Origin: an uncultured Tissierellia bacterium
GTDB lineage: Bacteria > Bacillota > Clostridia > Tissierellales > Peptoniphilaceae
DNA length: 22,373 nt
Direction of reading: 5' to 3'
Assembly: GCA_947278105.1 (NCBI GenBank)
Contig: CAMYOR010000002.1
Location: forward strand, 1-22,373
Shown here: positions 15,668 through 22,373 of the stretch, in pieces
Numbering within the stretch: the stretch's first letter is position 1
Layout of the letters: each line of letters begins with the position of its first letter
Made by a program: the position numbers and the translations under genes
The notes under the pieces: generated by a model
What the model was told of the DNA's origin: nothing
Seen by the model: the letters and a program-made list of their open reading frames with translations, nothing else
Databases searched by the model: none

Positions 15668-17947
15668 ATGCGACGTCCTATGAAAAAAATGCTGGATCAG
15701 CCGAGACGAATGAATCCATCCCACCGGGTTATTTTTCTGCTTGCCCTGGCCCTTTTGGTGGTGATCGGTTTTATTGCTCGGCTTTTTTATTTGCAAATTT
15801 ATGCCGGAGACAACTATCGTCAAGCTGCTTTAGCCCAAAGAAGAAGAGAAGTGAAGAACCTTCCCAAAAGAGGAACGATCTATGATCGGGATAAAAACCC
15901 CTTAGCCATTTCCGTAACTGTAAATACCTGTTATTTCTTTCCCGGTGAAGTGGGAGACGGTGACGAAGAAAATACCGCGCAGACTCTTTCGATGATCCTT
16001 GCTTTAGACAAGGACAAGATCCTTGAAATGACCAAGGGAAAGAAAAATATCATTCGCCTAAAAAGCAAGCTCAGCGATCAGGAAATCAAAGCTTTGAAAA
16101 ATTCAGGCATTCGCTGTTATTCTATTGAGCAGGAGTCAGAAAGGTATTATCCCAATAAGGAACTCAATGGCCAGGTTCTAGGCTTTGTCAATGATGAGGG
16201 AAAGGGAATTTACGGGTTAGAAGCCTCCTACGACAAGCTTCTCCGAGGGTCTGCCGGGGAGGAGATTTTTTCCCGTGACCTTCACGGCTACGTTATTCCT
16301 ACCGAGGCTGGGAAAGAATACGATTCCAGGGATGGTCAAAACCTATATTGTACGATTGATTCTACGGCATCCAAAATCGTTTACGAAGAACTCCAAAGGG
16401 GAATGGAACAGTATCGTCCGAAAATACTTACGGCCATTATGATGAATCCCATGACCTCGGAGGTTTTGGCCATGGAGTCCCTTCCGAATTATGACCCCAA
16501 CGATCCCAGAAAACCTTTGAACCAATCCGACAAGGAGGCCTGGGATTCCATGAAGGAAGAGGACCGGCTCAATATTCTTTATAAACGTTGGTCGAATCCT
16601 GCAATTTCTGATACCTACGAACCGGGTTCCGTCTTTAAGACCCTGACAACGGCTATTTCTTTGGAAAGCCGTTCCTGCGACAAAAAAACCCGGCTCTATT
16701 GTAACGGCAGCATTGAAATTTCGCCCGGGACGGAGATCCACTGCGTTTCGGAAAAACCCCACGGACCAGAATCCCTCCAGCAAGCACTTACCAATTCTTG
16801 TAACCCTGCTTTTGTGCAGATTGTCTGGCTGGTTGGCCCACAGAAATTTTATTCTTACCTGGAATCCCTGCACATGGGCGGCCGTACGAAAATTGATGCC
16901 CCCTCTGAGCCCCGCTCCACCTTTCCACCAACTTTAAACAAAATGGGAAGAGCGCAATTTGCCACGATGGCCTATGGACATGGAATTGCTGTAACCCCTC
17001 TTCAGATGATCACCGCCTGCAATGCGACTATTAACGGGGGATATTACATTGAGCCTCATTTCTTTTTGGAATCGACTTCGAACGATGACAAGCTTCTTTC
17101 GACTTATAAAGGGGTCAAAAAAGAAACTATTTTTTCCAAGGAGACTTCTGATATCATGCGGGATATGCTGGTCGAAACCGTCCAAGGTTCCCGTTCGAAA
17201 ATGATGGACCTTTCTGTTGAGGCTGGCGGGAAATCGGGCACATCCATAGTTGCGGAAAATGGAGTTTACAATGAAAAAAAGACAATCGCCTCTTATTACA
17301 CCTTTTTTTTTTTTTTTTACCCCAAAATTTCTCTTTTAGTAGTAGCTCAGGAGCCCGAAACAGGCGTTTATGGTTTTACCGTTGCCGGCGATATCTGTCA
17401 AAGGATCTCCAAAAGATACCTGGAAGAAAAGGGGGGGAATTTGACGCAAACAAAGGAACTGGCCCGCATTCCCGACCTTAGAAATAAAACCGTTGACCAG
17501 GCCCAGCTCCTTTTAGCCAGAGATGGTCTATCTTTAAGTAAATATGGGAACATGAATAAATTTACCATTATTGACAGTCAGGATCCCAAGCCGGGAGATT
17601 TTATCCGGCAGGGACAGGATATCCAGGTTCACCCAAGAGATCCGCTTGTATGGAAGGTCCCCAACCTCATTGGAAAGGACCTTGATCAAGCTAAAAAGAC
17701 CATGGAAGGAACCGGAATCGAAGTAATCTATGAGGGAAAGGGAAAAGTCGTCAGTCAGAATCCGAAAGCCGGAGAAGAGGCCGGGCTCAATACGACCTTA
17801 GTCATTACCCTGAGAGAAGAAAAAAAAGAGAAAAAACCAGCTTCCCTTCCTGGGAAAGAAAATAATTCTCCTCAAAAGAGTTCCCTTTTTACGGATTCCT
17901 TCCCGGCATCCTCCGAGGCCTCTCAGGCCTCTTCAAAGGAGCAGTAA
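15668..17947 (+). CDS. ftsI: Class B penicillin-binding protein with two PASTA domains (FtsI/PBP2B/SpoVD type)
   Basis: This is the septal transpeptidase that works with FtsW. The 759 residues hold a membrane anchor (about 21-44), a PBP dimerisation domain with RGTIYDRDKNPLA (68-80), and a transpeptidase domain with SVFK (Ser321, Lys324), SCN (377-379) and KSG (522-524, Ser replacing the usual Thr). Two PASTA domains follow at about 600-656 and 661-716, then a Ser/Lys-rich tail. AGGAG lies seven bases before the ATG. At residues 545-551 the family motif close to GFAPADNP is replaced by TFFFFFYP, encoded by a 16-base T run, with alignment length kept. Either this is real divergence with slippage potential or the base sequence is wrong here. 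FtsI and SpoVD cannot be told apart from this sequence alone. Confidence 0.94.
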   Translation: MRRPMKKMLDQPRRMNPSHRVIFLLALALLVVIGFIARLFYLQIYAGDNYRQAALAQRRREVKNLPKRGTIYDRDKNPLAISVTVNTCYFFPGEVGDGDEENTAQTLSMILALDKDKILEMTKGKKNIIRLKSKLSDQEIKALKNSGIRCYSIEQESERYYPNKELNGQVLGFVNDEGKGIYGLEASYDKLLRGSAGEEIFSRDLHGYVIPTEAGKEYDSRDGQNLYCTIDSTASKIVYEELQRGMEQYRPKILTAIMMNPMTSEVLAMESLPNYDPNDPRKPLNQSDKEAWDSMKEEDRLNILYKRWSNPAISDTYEPGSVFKTLTTAISLESRSCDKKTRLYCNGSIEISPGTEIHCVSEKPHGPESLQQALTNSCNPAFVQIVWLVGPQKFYSYLESLHMGGRTKIDAPSEPRSTFPPTLNKMGRAQFATMAYGHGIAVTPLQMITACNATINGGYYIEPHFFLESTSNDDKLLSTYKGVKKETIFSKETSDIMRDMLVETVQGSRSKMMDLSVEAGGKSGTSIVAENGVYNEKKTIASYYTFFFFFYPKISLLVVAQEPETGVYGFTVAGDICQRISKRYLEEKGGNLTQTKELARIPDLRNKTVDQAQLLLARDGLSLSKYGNMNKFTIIDSQDPKPGDFIRQGQDIQVHPRDPLVWKVPNLIGKDLDQAKKTMEGTGIEVIYEGKGKVVSQNPKAGEEAGLNTTLVITLREEKKEKKPASLPGKENNSPQKSSLFTDSFPASSEASQASSKEQ
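17303..17318 (+). repeat. T16 homopolymer in ftsI
   Basis: Sixteen consecutive T residues encode Phe546-Phe550 and the first base of Tyr551 of the PASTA PBP. Loss of one T would bring a stop within about a dozen codons; gain of one T would run for some 55 codons before a stop. Both would remove the PASTA domains and the last transpeptidase strands. It is not preceded by a GC-rich stem, so it is not a terminator. Confidence 0.95.
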
Positions 17948-17948
17948 A

Positions 17949-18926
17949 ATGACCAAGAATTTATTGAGCGCCTGTCTTTTGTATTTTCTTTCTGCCTTTG
18001 TTTTGACCCTGGTCGGAACTAGGCTCTGGCTTTATCTGTCGAAGAAAAACCACTGGGGACAGCCCATACGCAAAGATGGGAATGCCGCCCATCAAAAAAA
18101 ACAGGGAACTGTGACCATGGGGGGAGTCATTTTCACCCTCGTTTTTCTGGCATTGATCCTTATTTTTTCTCCCAGTCATTCGATGGAAGTGGTCATTTTA
18201 ACTTTGGGAACCCTGGGCTTTTTCCTAATCGGCCTGATGGATGATGTCGAAAAGATAAAGAAAAAAGAAAATGAAGGATTAACGGCCAAACAAAAGCTGG
18301 CCCTTCAATTTCTCCTTGCAGGACTTTTGGTGAGCCTGGCCTTCCTCAACAATCCCGATCTTTCCAGCCAGCACCTCCTTTTTTTGGAGGCCCCCCTTTC
18401 GCTGGGAATCTTTTGGATTCCCATTGATATTTTTATTATCGTAGGGACCGTCAATGCGGTAAACCTAACGGATGGTCTGGATGGGCTTTGCGCCGGAGTT
18501 TCCCTTCCCGTCTTTTTGACCATCGGGGCAGGGGCTTTCTTTTGGGACGGCCCTTTTGCTCTGGGCACTATCGGAGGCATGATCTTTGCAGGAGGGCTTT
18601 TGGGTTTTCTTTTCTATAACGCTCACCCAGCCCAGCTATTTATGGGAGATGCCGGTTCCATGGCCATAGGAGGCGCAGTGATCAGCTTTCTTTTGATCTA
18701 CGGAAGACTGGTTTTCCTGCTCATCCTGGGAGGGATCTATTTTATCGAAGCCTTATCCGATATTATCCAGTTCCTTTATTTCCGGAAAACTGGGGGAAAA
18801 AGATTCTTTCGCATGGCGCCCATCCACCACCATTTTGAATTAGGGGGGATGGCGGAAGAAAAAGTAGCGGCCCGTTTCTCGATTGCAAGTCTTATTCTTT
18901 GTTTAATCACTTTGCTTATGGTCTGA
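17949..18926 (+). CDS. mraY: Phospho-N-acetylmuramoyl-pentapeptide-transferase
   Basis: MraY moves phospho-MurNAc-pentapeptide from UDP to undecaprenyl phosphate, giving lipid I at the inner face of the membrane. The 325-residue polytopic protein shows GQPIRKDGNAAHQKKQGTVT (37-56), MDDVEK with the paired aspartates 98-99, NAVNLTDGLDGL (169-180), FMGDAGSMAIGG with Asp234, and APIHHHFELGG with the His cluster 293-295. All the usual catalytic residues are present. AAAGGAG lies seven bases before the ATG, one base after the ftsI stop. It directly follows ftsI, whereas many relatives have murE and murF in between. Confidence 0.97.
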   Translation: MTKNLLSACLLYFLSAFVLTLVGTRLWLYLSKKNHWGQPIRKDGNAAHQKKQGTVTMGGVIFTLVFLALILIFSPSHSMEVVILTLGTLGFFLIGLMDDVEKIKKKENEGLTAKQKLALQFLLAGLLVSLAFLNNPDLSSQHLLFLEAPLSLGIFWIPIDIFIIVGTVNAVNLTDGLDGLCAGVSLPVFLTIGAGAFFWDGPFALGTIGGMIFAGGLLGFLFYNAHPAQLFMGDAGSMAIGGAVISFLLIYGRLVFLLILGGIYFIEALSDIIQFLYFRKTGGKRFFRMAPIHHHFELGGMAEEKVAARFSIASLILCLITLLMV

Positions 18927-18942
18927 TTCAAGGAGGCAGGAG

Positions 18943-20283
18943 ATGAAAATAAAAAAGGAAATTCGACCGGAAACGGTCCTGCTGTACGGGCTGGGTGTAA
19001 CCGGAAAGTCCGTCTTAAATCTTCTTCCGGCCTATGGCTGGGAAGTCTACGTTTATACCGATGATGGGGCGGATTTTAAAGACCTGGTTACCGATCCCGC
19101 CTATCTTAACCACCTTAAGCCGATAAAAACCCTGGGGGAGATCCCCTGGGAAAAGCTTGCTTTTGTGATTAAGACGCCCGGCATTCATCTGGATAAGCCC
19201 CTGATTTTAGAGGCGAAAAAAAGAGGTCTGGAGCTTATGACCGATCTTGAATTGGCCTACCGTCTTTTTGGCGGAGATCACCTGATTGCCATTACAGGTT
19301 CCAACGGGAAAACCACCACGACTTCCCTGATCACCCACCTCTTTAACCAGGCCGATCGGCTGGCGGTTTCTTGTGGAAATATCGGTTTTCCTGTTCTTCA
19401 GGCCTTTGAGGAGGCCTCGGAGGACTGTTGGATGGTCTGTGAATCATCCAGCTTTCAGCTGGCTTCTGTGAAAAAATTTAACCCCTTTTGTTCAGCGATC
19501 ATCAACATCACACCGGATCACCTGGAATGGCATGGGTCTTTTGAGGCCTACGCCCAGTGCAAGTATGAAGTGGGTTCCCACCAGACAAAAGACCATTGGA
19601 TTTTTTTAAACCCTAAAGACAGAATGTCCAAAAAAGCCCAAGAAGAAGGAGCCTTTACAGGCCAGATTCACTGGATCGATTTTGAGTCTCCTCTGGCAAG
19701 AGACCTTCATGATAAAGATTTCTGGCACCTTTACGGGGACCATAACATTGAAAATGCCCTTTTTGCGGCAGGAATTGCGGAGACCTGCGGCTTGACCAAG
19801 GAAGAAATTTACCGGGGACTTTCGACCTTCCGGGCCATCCCTCACCGAATTGAGACCGTCGATGAAATTGATGGCGTTAAGTATATCAATGACTCAAAAG
19901 CGACCAATGTCGATTCCACAGTACGGGCTCTGGAGAGCATGGACTCTCCCGTTATTCTCATTGCAGGTGGTTATGATAAGAAAGTTCCCTTCACGGATTT
20001 TTATGAAGCTTTTAAAGATGGGGGCAAGGCCATGATCCTCATGGGGGAGACGAAATATCAGATTCAAGAAGGGGCTAAGAAAGCCGGACTGGGCGATCGG
20101 GTTCATCTTGTTGACACCCTGGCTCAGGCCCTCAGCTTGGCAAAGACCTTGGCCCGGAAAGGAGACGTGGTCCTTCTTTCGCCGGCCTCCGCCTCCTGGG
20201 ATATGTACCCTGGCTATGAGGCAAGAGGCGAAGAATTTCGCCAGCTGGTAAAATTAATCCGTCGTCAGAAAGAAGAAAAATAG
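18943..20283 (+). CDS. murD: UDP-N-acetylmuramoyl-L-alanine--D-glutamate ligase
   Basis: MurD adds D-glutamate to UDP-MurNAc-L-alanine with ATP in the cytosol. The 446 residues include an N-terminal UDP-binding Rossmann-like domain (LLYGLGVTGKSVLN), the ATP P-loop GSNGKTTTT (119-127), SSFQLASVKKF, ITPDHLEWHG with Lys207 in the position expected for carbamylation, and the C-terminal PHRIETVDEIDGVKYINDSKATN and LLSPASASWDMYPGYEARGEEF. The family often has LLSPACASFD at the last site. A strong AAGGAGG precedes the ATG. It lies between mraY and ftsW, as in many Bacillota. Confidence 0.97.
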   Translation: MKIKKEIRPETVLLYGLGVTGKSVLNLLPAYGWEVYVYTDDGADFKDLVTDPAYLNHLKPIKTLGEIPWEKLAFVIKTPGIHLDKPLILEAKKRGLELMTDLELAYRLFGGDHLIAITGSNGKTTTTSLITHLFNQADRLAVSCGNIGFPVLQAFEEASEDCWMVCESSSFQLASVKKFNPFCSAIINITPDHLEWHGSFEAYAQCKYEVGSHQTKDHWIFLNPKDRMSKKAQEEGAFTGQIHWIDFESPLARDLHDKDFWHLYGDHNIENALFAAGIAETCGLTKEEIYRGLSTFRAIPHRIETVDEIDGVKYINDSKATNVDSTVRALESMDSPVILIAGGYDKKVPFTDFYEAFKDGGKAMILMGETKYQIQEGAKKAGLGDRVHLVDTLAQALSLAKTLARKGDVVLLSPASASWDMYPGYEARGEEFRQLVKLIRRQKEEK

Positions 20284-20302
20284 AGGATATCGGGAGCGGA
20301 CA

Positions 20303-21451
20303 ATGAAAAAAGCCGTCACTTACAAGAGCCCTATAAAACCCTCCAAGCAGCTTAGAACAGGACCCATGGACAGGGTCCTGTTCACCATGACTCTTATTCT
20401 GATGGCCTTCGGCATCCTTATGGTTTTTTCTTCTTCCGCGCCCTATGCTATCCGCCGGTATGGAAACCCTTACTATTTTGTGAAAAGGGATATCATCTGG
20501 TCTTCATTGGGTCTTGTCGTCATGGTTCTGGTTTCCTTTATTGATTATCAAAAATACAAAAAATATTCCCGTTTCTTCTATATTTTCACCATGGTTCTTT
20601 GCTTGCTCTGTTTTGTACCGGGCATTCAGAAGCCAATCAATAACGCTCATCGGTGGATCGGGGTGAAAAGCATCACCATTATGCCTTCTGACCTTGTAAA
20701 AATATCCTCGGTCCTCTTTTTCTCGGCCCTTTTGACCCGGGATTCCATACAGAAGAACGGTTCCTTTTCGATGTTTCTAAAGATTATGTTTTTGGTTGCC
20801 CTGACCGTCTTACCCATCTATTTTCAGCCAAATTTTTCCGCTGTGATCGTCATCGGCTTTACCCTTCTGGCCCTTTATTTTATTGGAGGCATGAACCTGA
20901 TGGCCCTGATTCCCATGGCAATGGTGGTGGGAGGAGGGCTGACGGCGGCTTTCTGGCCCAAAAAGGGAAATTATCGGCTGGAGAGGCTGATGATTGTCTT
21001 TGATCCCTTAAAAGATCCCAAAAATAAGGGATGGCAGCTGATGCAATCCCTTTTTGCCGTTTCCACTGGCGGCCTTTTTGGGGTGGGTTACGGGAGAAGC
21101 CGGCAAAAATTTGATTATTTGGCCGATGAGCCCCACAATGACTTTATCTTTTCCGTTATCAGCGAAGAATTGGGCTTTATCGGTGCAAGCCTCTTCATTC
21201 TCTTTTACGCCTATCTGATTTACCGGTGTATAAAGGCCGCTTCGCAGGCGCGAACCCCCTTTGGACGTTTAGTGGGCTATGGACTTTCAATTGTCTTGGC
21301 CTTTCAGGCCATGGTCAACATCGGTGTCTCAATCGGTTTGGCTCCGCCGACAGGGATCACCCTCCCCTTTGTTAGCTATGGGGGTTCTTCTTTGATTGCG
21401 ATGTGCATCATCATGGGAATTCTATTAAATATTTCGAGAGACAGAAATTAG
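20303..21451 (+). CDS. ftsW: SEDS peptidoglycan glycosyltransferase FtsW
   Basis: FtsW polymerises lipid II at the septum together with its class B PBP partner. The 382-residue protein has about ten hydrophobic segments after a basic, about 22-residue N-terminus. SEDS marks include NNAHRWIGV, MPSDLVKIS (usually QPSELAK), the extracellular loop motif DEPHNDFIFSVISEELGFIG with the conserved acidic residue, and LPFVSYGGSS near the C-terminus. Its place between murD and ftsQ favours FtsW over RodA. GGAG lies six bases before ATG 20303. A second in-frame ATG (20366, residue 22) lies exactly in the loop of a perfect 11-bp hairpin; starting there would drop most of the basic N-terminus. Confidence 0.95.
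   Translation: MKKAVTYKSPIKPSKQLRTGPMDRVLFTMTLILMAFGILMVFSSSAPYAIRRYGNPYYFVKRDIIWSSLGLVVMVLVSFIDYQKYKKYSRFFYIFTMVLCLLCFVPGIQKPINNAHRWIGVKSITIMPSDLVKISSVLFFSALLTRDSIQKNGSFSMFLKIMFLVALTVLPIYFQPNFSAVIVIGFTLLALYFIGGMNLMALIPMAMVVGGGLTAAFWPKKGNYRLERLMIVFDPLKDPKNKGWQLMQSLFAVSTGGLFGVGYGRSRQKFDYLADEPHNDFIFSVISEELGFIGASLFILFYAYLIYRCIKAASQARTPFGRLVGYGLSIVLAFQAMVNIGVSIGLAPPTGITLPFVSYGGSSLIAMCIIMGILLNISRDRN
20355..20383 (+). repeat. Perfect 11-bp inverted repeat in the 5' part of ftsW
   Basis: GAACAGGACCC (20355-20365) is followed by the seven-base loop ATGGACA and the exact reverse complement GGGTCCTGTTC (20373-20383). It lies about 50 bases after the ftsW start codon and has no T run, so it is not a terminator. 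The loop begins with an in-frame ATG. Confidence 0.85.
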
Positions 21452-21461
21452 GAGGTCCGGC

Positions 21462-22373
21462 ATGAAAGAATTTAATAAAAAAATGAATGACAACCCTACC
21501 CAAAAAACCATGCCGGAAAGAAGGGCTTCCGATATCCGGAGGGGAAAGCTAGGTACAGATCTCGGCAATGAAAGCCGGAGAAGAGTCAATTTCCGAAGAT
21601 ACCAGAGGAAAAAAGTTCTTCCTATTGAGGATCAAAGAGAAAGCCCAGATATGGCTGAGACCCTAGAAACCAGCAGGACGAGTTCAGCCTTTCGAGAAGA
21701 GGTCTCCGCTCAATATGACGGCTTTCAGGGAAAACGGGATGATATGCCGAAAATTTCCCGGCAAAATTTTATGAACAATCCCTCTTTAGAGATTGATCAA
21801 GACGGACAGAAAGACCAGGATTTAAGCCCAAGGGCAAATCCTCAGCCAGGTCGTCTTAGAGAGCGGAAAAACGGAAGGGAAAGCCTGCGAAAGGCCGACA
21901 GAAAAAAAAGCGGGTTCTCCGTTCGAACCTGGGCGATTTTTCTTTTTGTCGTTTTTTTGGTTTTCACAGGGACCCTTCTTCTTCGTCACAAGGCTTTTAA
22001 TGTGAAATATATTCGCGTAGAAGGAAATACCGTCCTCTCCGATGAAGAGATCACGGACCAGCTCGGAAACAGCAACCGCAACATCTTTCTCTATTCTAAA
22101 CAGGAGATTCGCAAAACCTTGATGCAGATGCCGGGGATTCGTTCGGTTCAGGTAAAAAAAGAGCTTCCCAACCGGCTGGTCATCACCATTGAAGAGTCTT
22201 ATGTTTTAGCCGAAACGGATCAGGAACCTCCTCTATTCGTTGATAATGGGGGGAAGGTATTGGATAAAATACCCGATGGCTTTTCCAGCCGAATCAAGCC
22301 CCTCCGAGTTTCCTTTCCAGACAGGCATTTGGAGCGAGGCAAGACCTTTTCCACCGACAAGAGAGAGCTTGAT
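21462..22373 (+). CDS. ftsQ: FtsQ/DivIB cell division protein, 3'-truncated by the window edge
   Basis: The reading frame is open from ATG 21462 to the end of the window (304 codons), with GGAGG six bases before the ATG and overlapping the ftsW stop. The protein has a long, charged, low-complexity cytoplasmic N-terminus of about 150 residues rich in Arg, Lys, Asp and Glu, one membrane segment at about 157-177 (WAIFLFVVFLVFTGTLLL) and a POTRA domain at about 181-250 with IRVEGNTVLSDEEI and ELPNRLVITIEE. It continues into the FtsQ/DivIB beta domain, where the window ends. DivIB/FtsQ links FtsL and DivIC in the divisome. The long N-terminus is common in Gram-positive DivIB. In many relatives murG lies just before this gene; here it does not. 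Confidence 0.92.
   Translation, partial: MKEFNKKMNDNPTQKTMPERRASDIRRGKLGTDLGNESRRRVNFRRYQRKKVLPIEDQRESPDMAETLETSRTSSAFREEVSAQYDGFQGKRDDMPKISRQNFMNNPSLEIDQDGQKDQDLSPRANPQPGRLRERKNGRESLRKADRKKSGFSVRTWAIFLFVVFLVFTGTLLLRHKAFNVKYIRVEGNTVLSDEEITDQLGNSNRNIFLYSKQEIRKTLMQMPGIRSVQVKKELPNRLVITIEESYVLAETDQEPPLFVDNGGKVLDKIPDGFSSRIKPLRVSFPDRHLERGKTFSTDKRELD

Noticed and set aside
16343..16873. A 176-codon open frame antisense to ftsI
   Set aside because: It overlaps the SVFK and SCN region of a clear transpeptidase gene and has no ribosome site; most likely chance.
17303..17318. The T16 run as an intrinsic terminator
   Set aside because: No GC-rich stem precedes it, and the reading frame continues through two PASTA domains.
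1..22373. tRNA, rRNA, CRISPR, insertion sequence, phage or defence genes
   Set aside because: None seen; the window is tightly packed with core housekeeping and wall-synthesis genes.

Overview
The window carries ordinary chromosomal housekeeping genes of a Gram-positive bacterium. Evidence for Bacillota is the class B PBP with two C-terminal PASTA domains, a DivIB-type FtsQ with a long charged cytoplasmic tail, strong AGGAGG-type ribosome binding sites before most genes, type III pantothenate kinase, and a mraZ-headed division cluster without outer-membrane genes. Base composition is not strongly skewed. A Clostridia/Tissierellia-like anaerobe such as a Peptoniphilaceae member is my best guess, by inference only.

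Region 1 (1-2488, +): the 3' part of pyrG and a P1-family (DmpA/NylC-like) peptidase, closed by an intrinsic terminator whose stem begins inside the peptidase gene. Region 2 (2492-4375, +): a promoter, then coaX and dusB, which overlap. Region 3 (9667 down to 4372, -): a class A PBP (PBP1A type), an OmpR-type response regulator and a HAMP sensor histidine kinase, arranged as a likely envelope operon; its last stop codon overlaps the stop of dusB. Region 4 (9774-13398, +): hflX, yigZ, yebC and lgt, divergent from the PBP gene across a short AT-rich region. Region 5 (13399-13752): a 354-base gap holding a strong terminator, then the mraZ promoter and a four-box MraZ operator. Region 6 (13753-22373, +): the dcw cluster mraZ-rsmH-ftsL-ftsI-mraY-murD-ftsW-ftsQ (the last cut by the window end).

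Functionally the window is dominated by cell-wall synthesis and division. MraY and MurD make peptidoglycan precursor, FtsW and the PASTA PBP polymerise and cross-link septal wall, FtsL and FtsQ belong to the divisome scaffold, and the class A PBP with a linked two-component system adds bulk wall synthesis. PyrG (CTP), CoaX (CoA), DusB (tRNA modification), HflX (ribosome rescue), YebC (translation/regulation) and Lgt (lipoprotein maturation) are general housekeeping.

I found no mobile element, CRISPR array, tRNA, rRNA or defence system, and no convincing new multi-gene system. The points most worth a second look are a 16-base T homopolymer inside the transpeptidase domain of ftsI, where it replaces a usually conserved motif; a perfect 11-bp hairpin in the 5' part of ftsW with an in-frame ATG in its loop; the four-box MraZ operator; and a dcw cluster lacking murE, murF and murG at their usual places.
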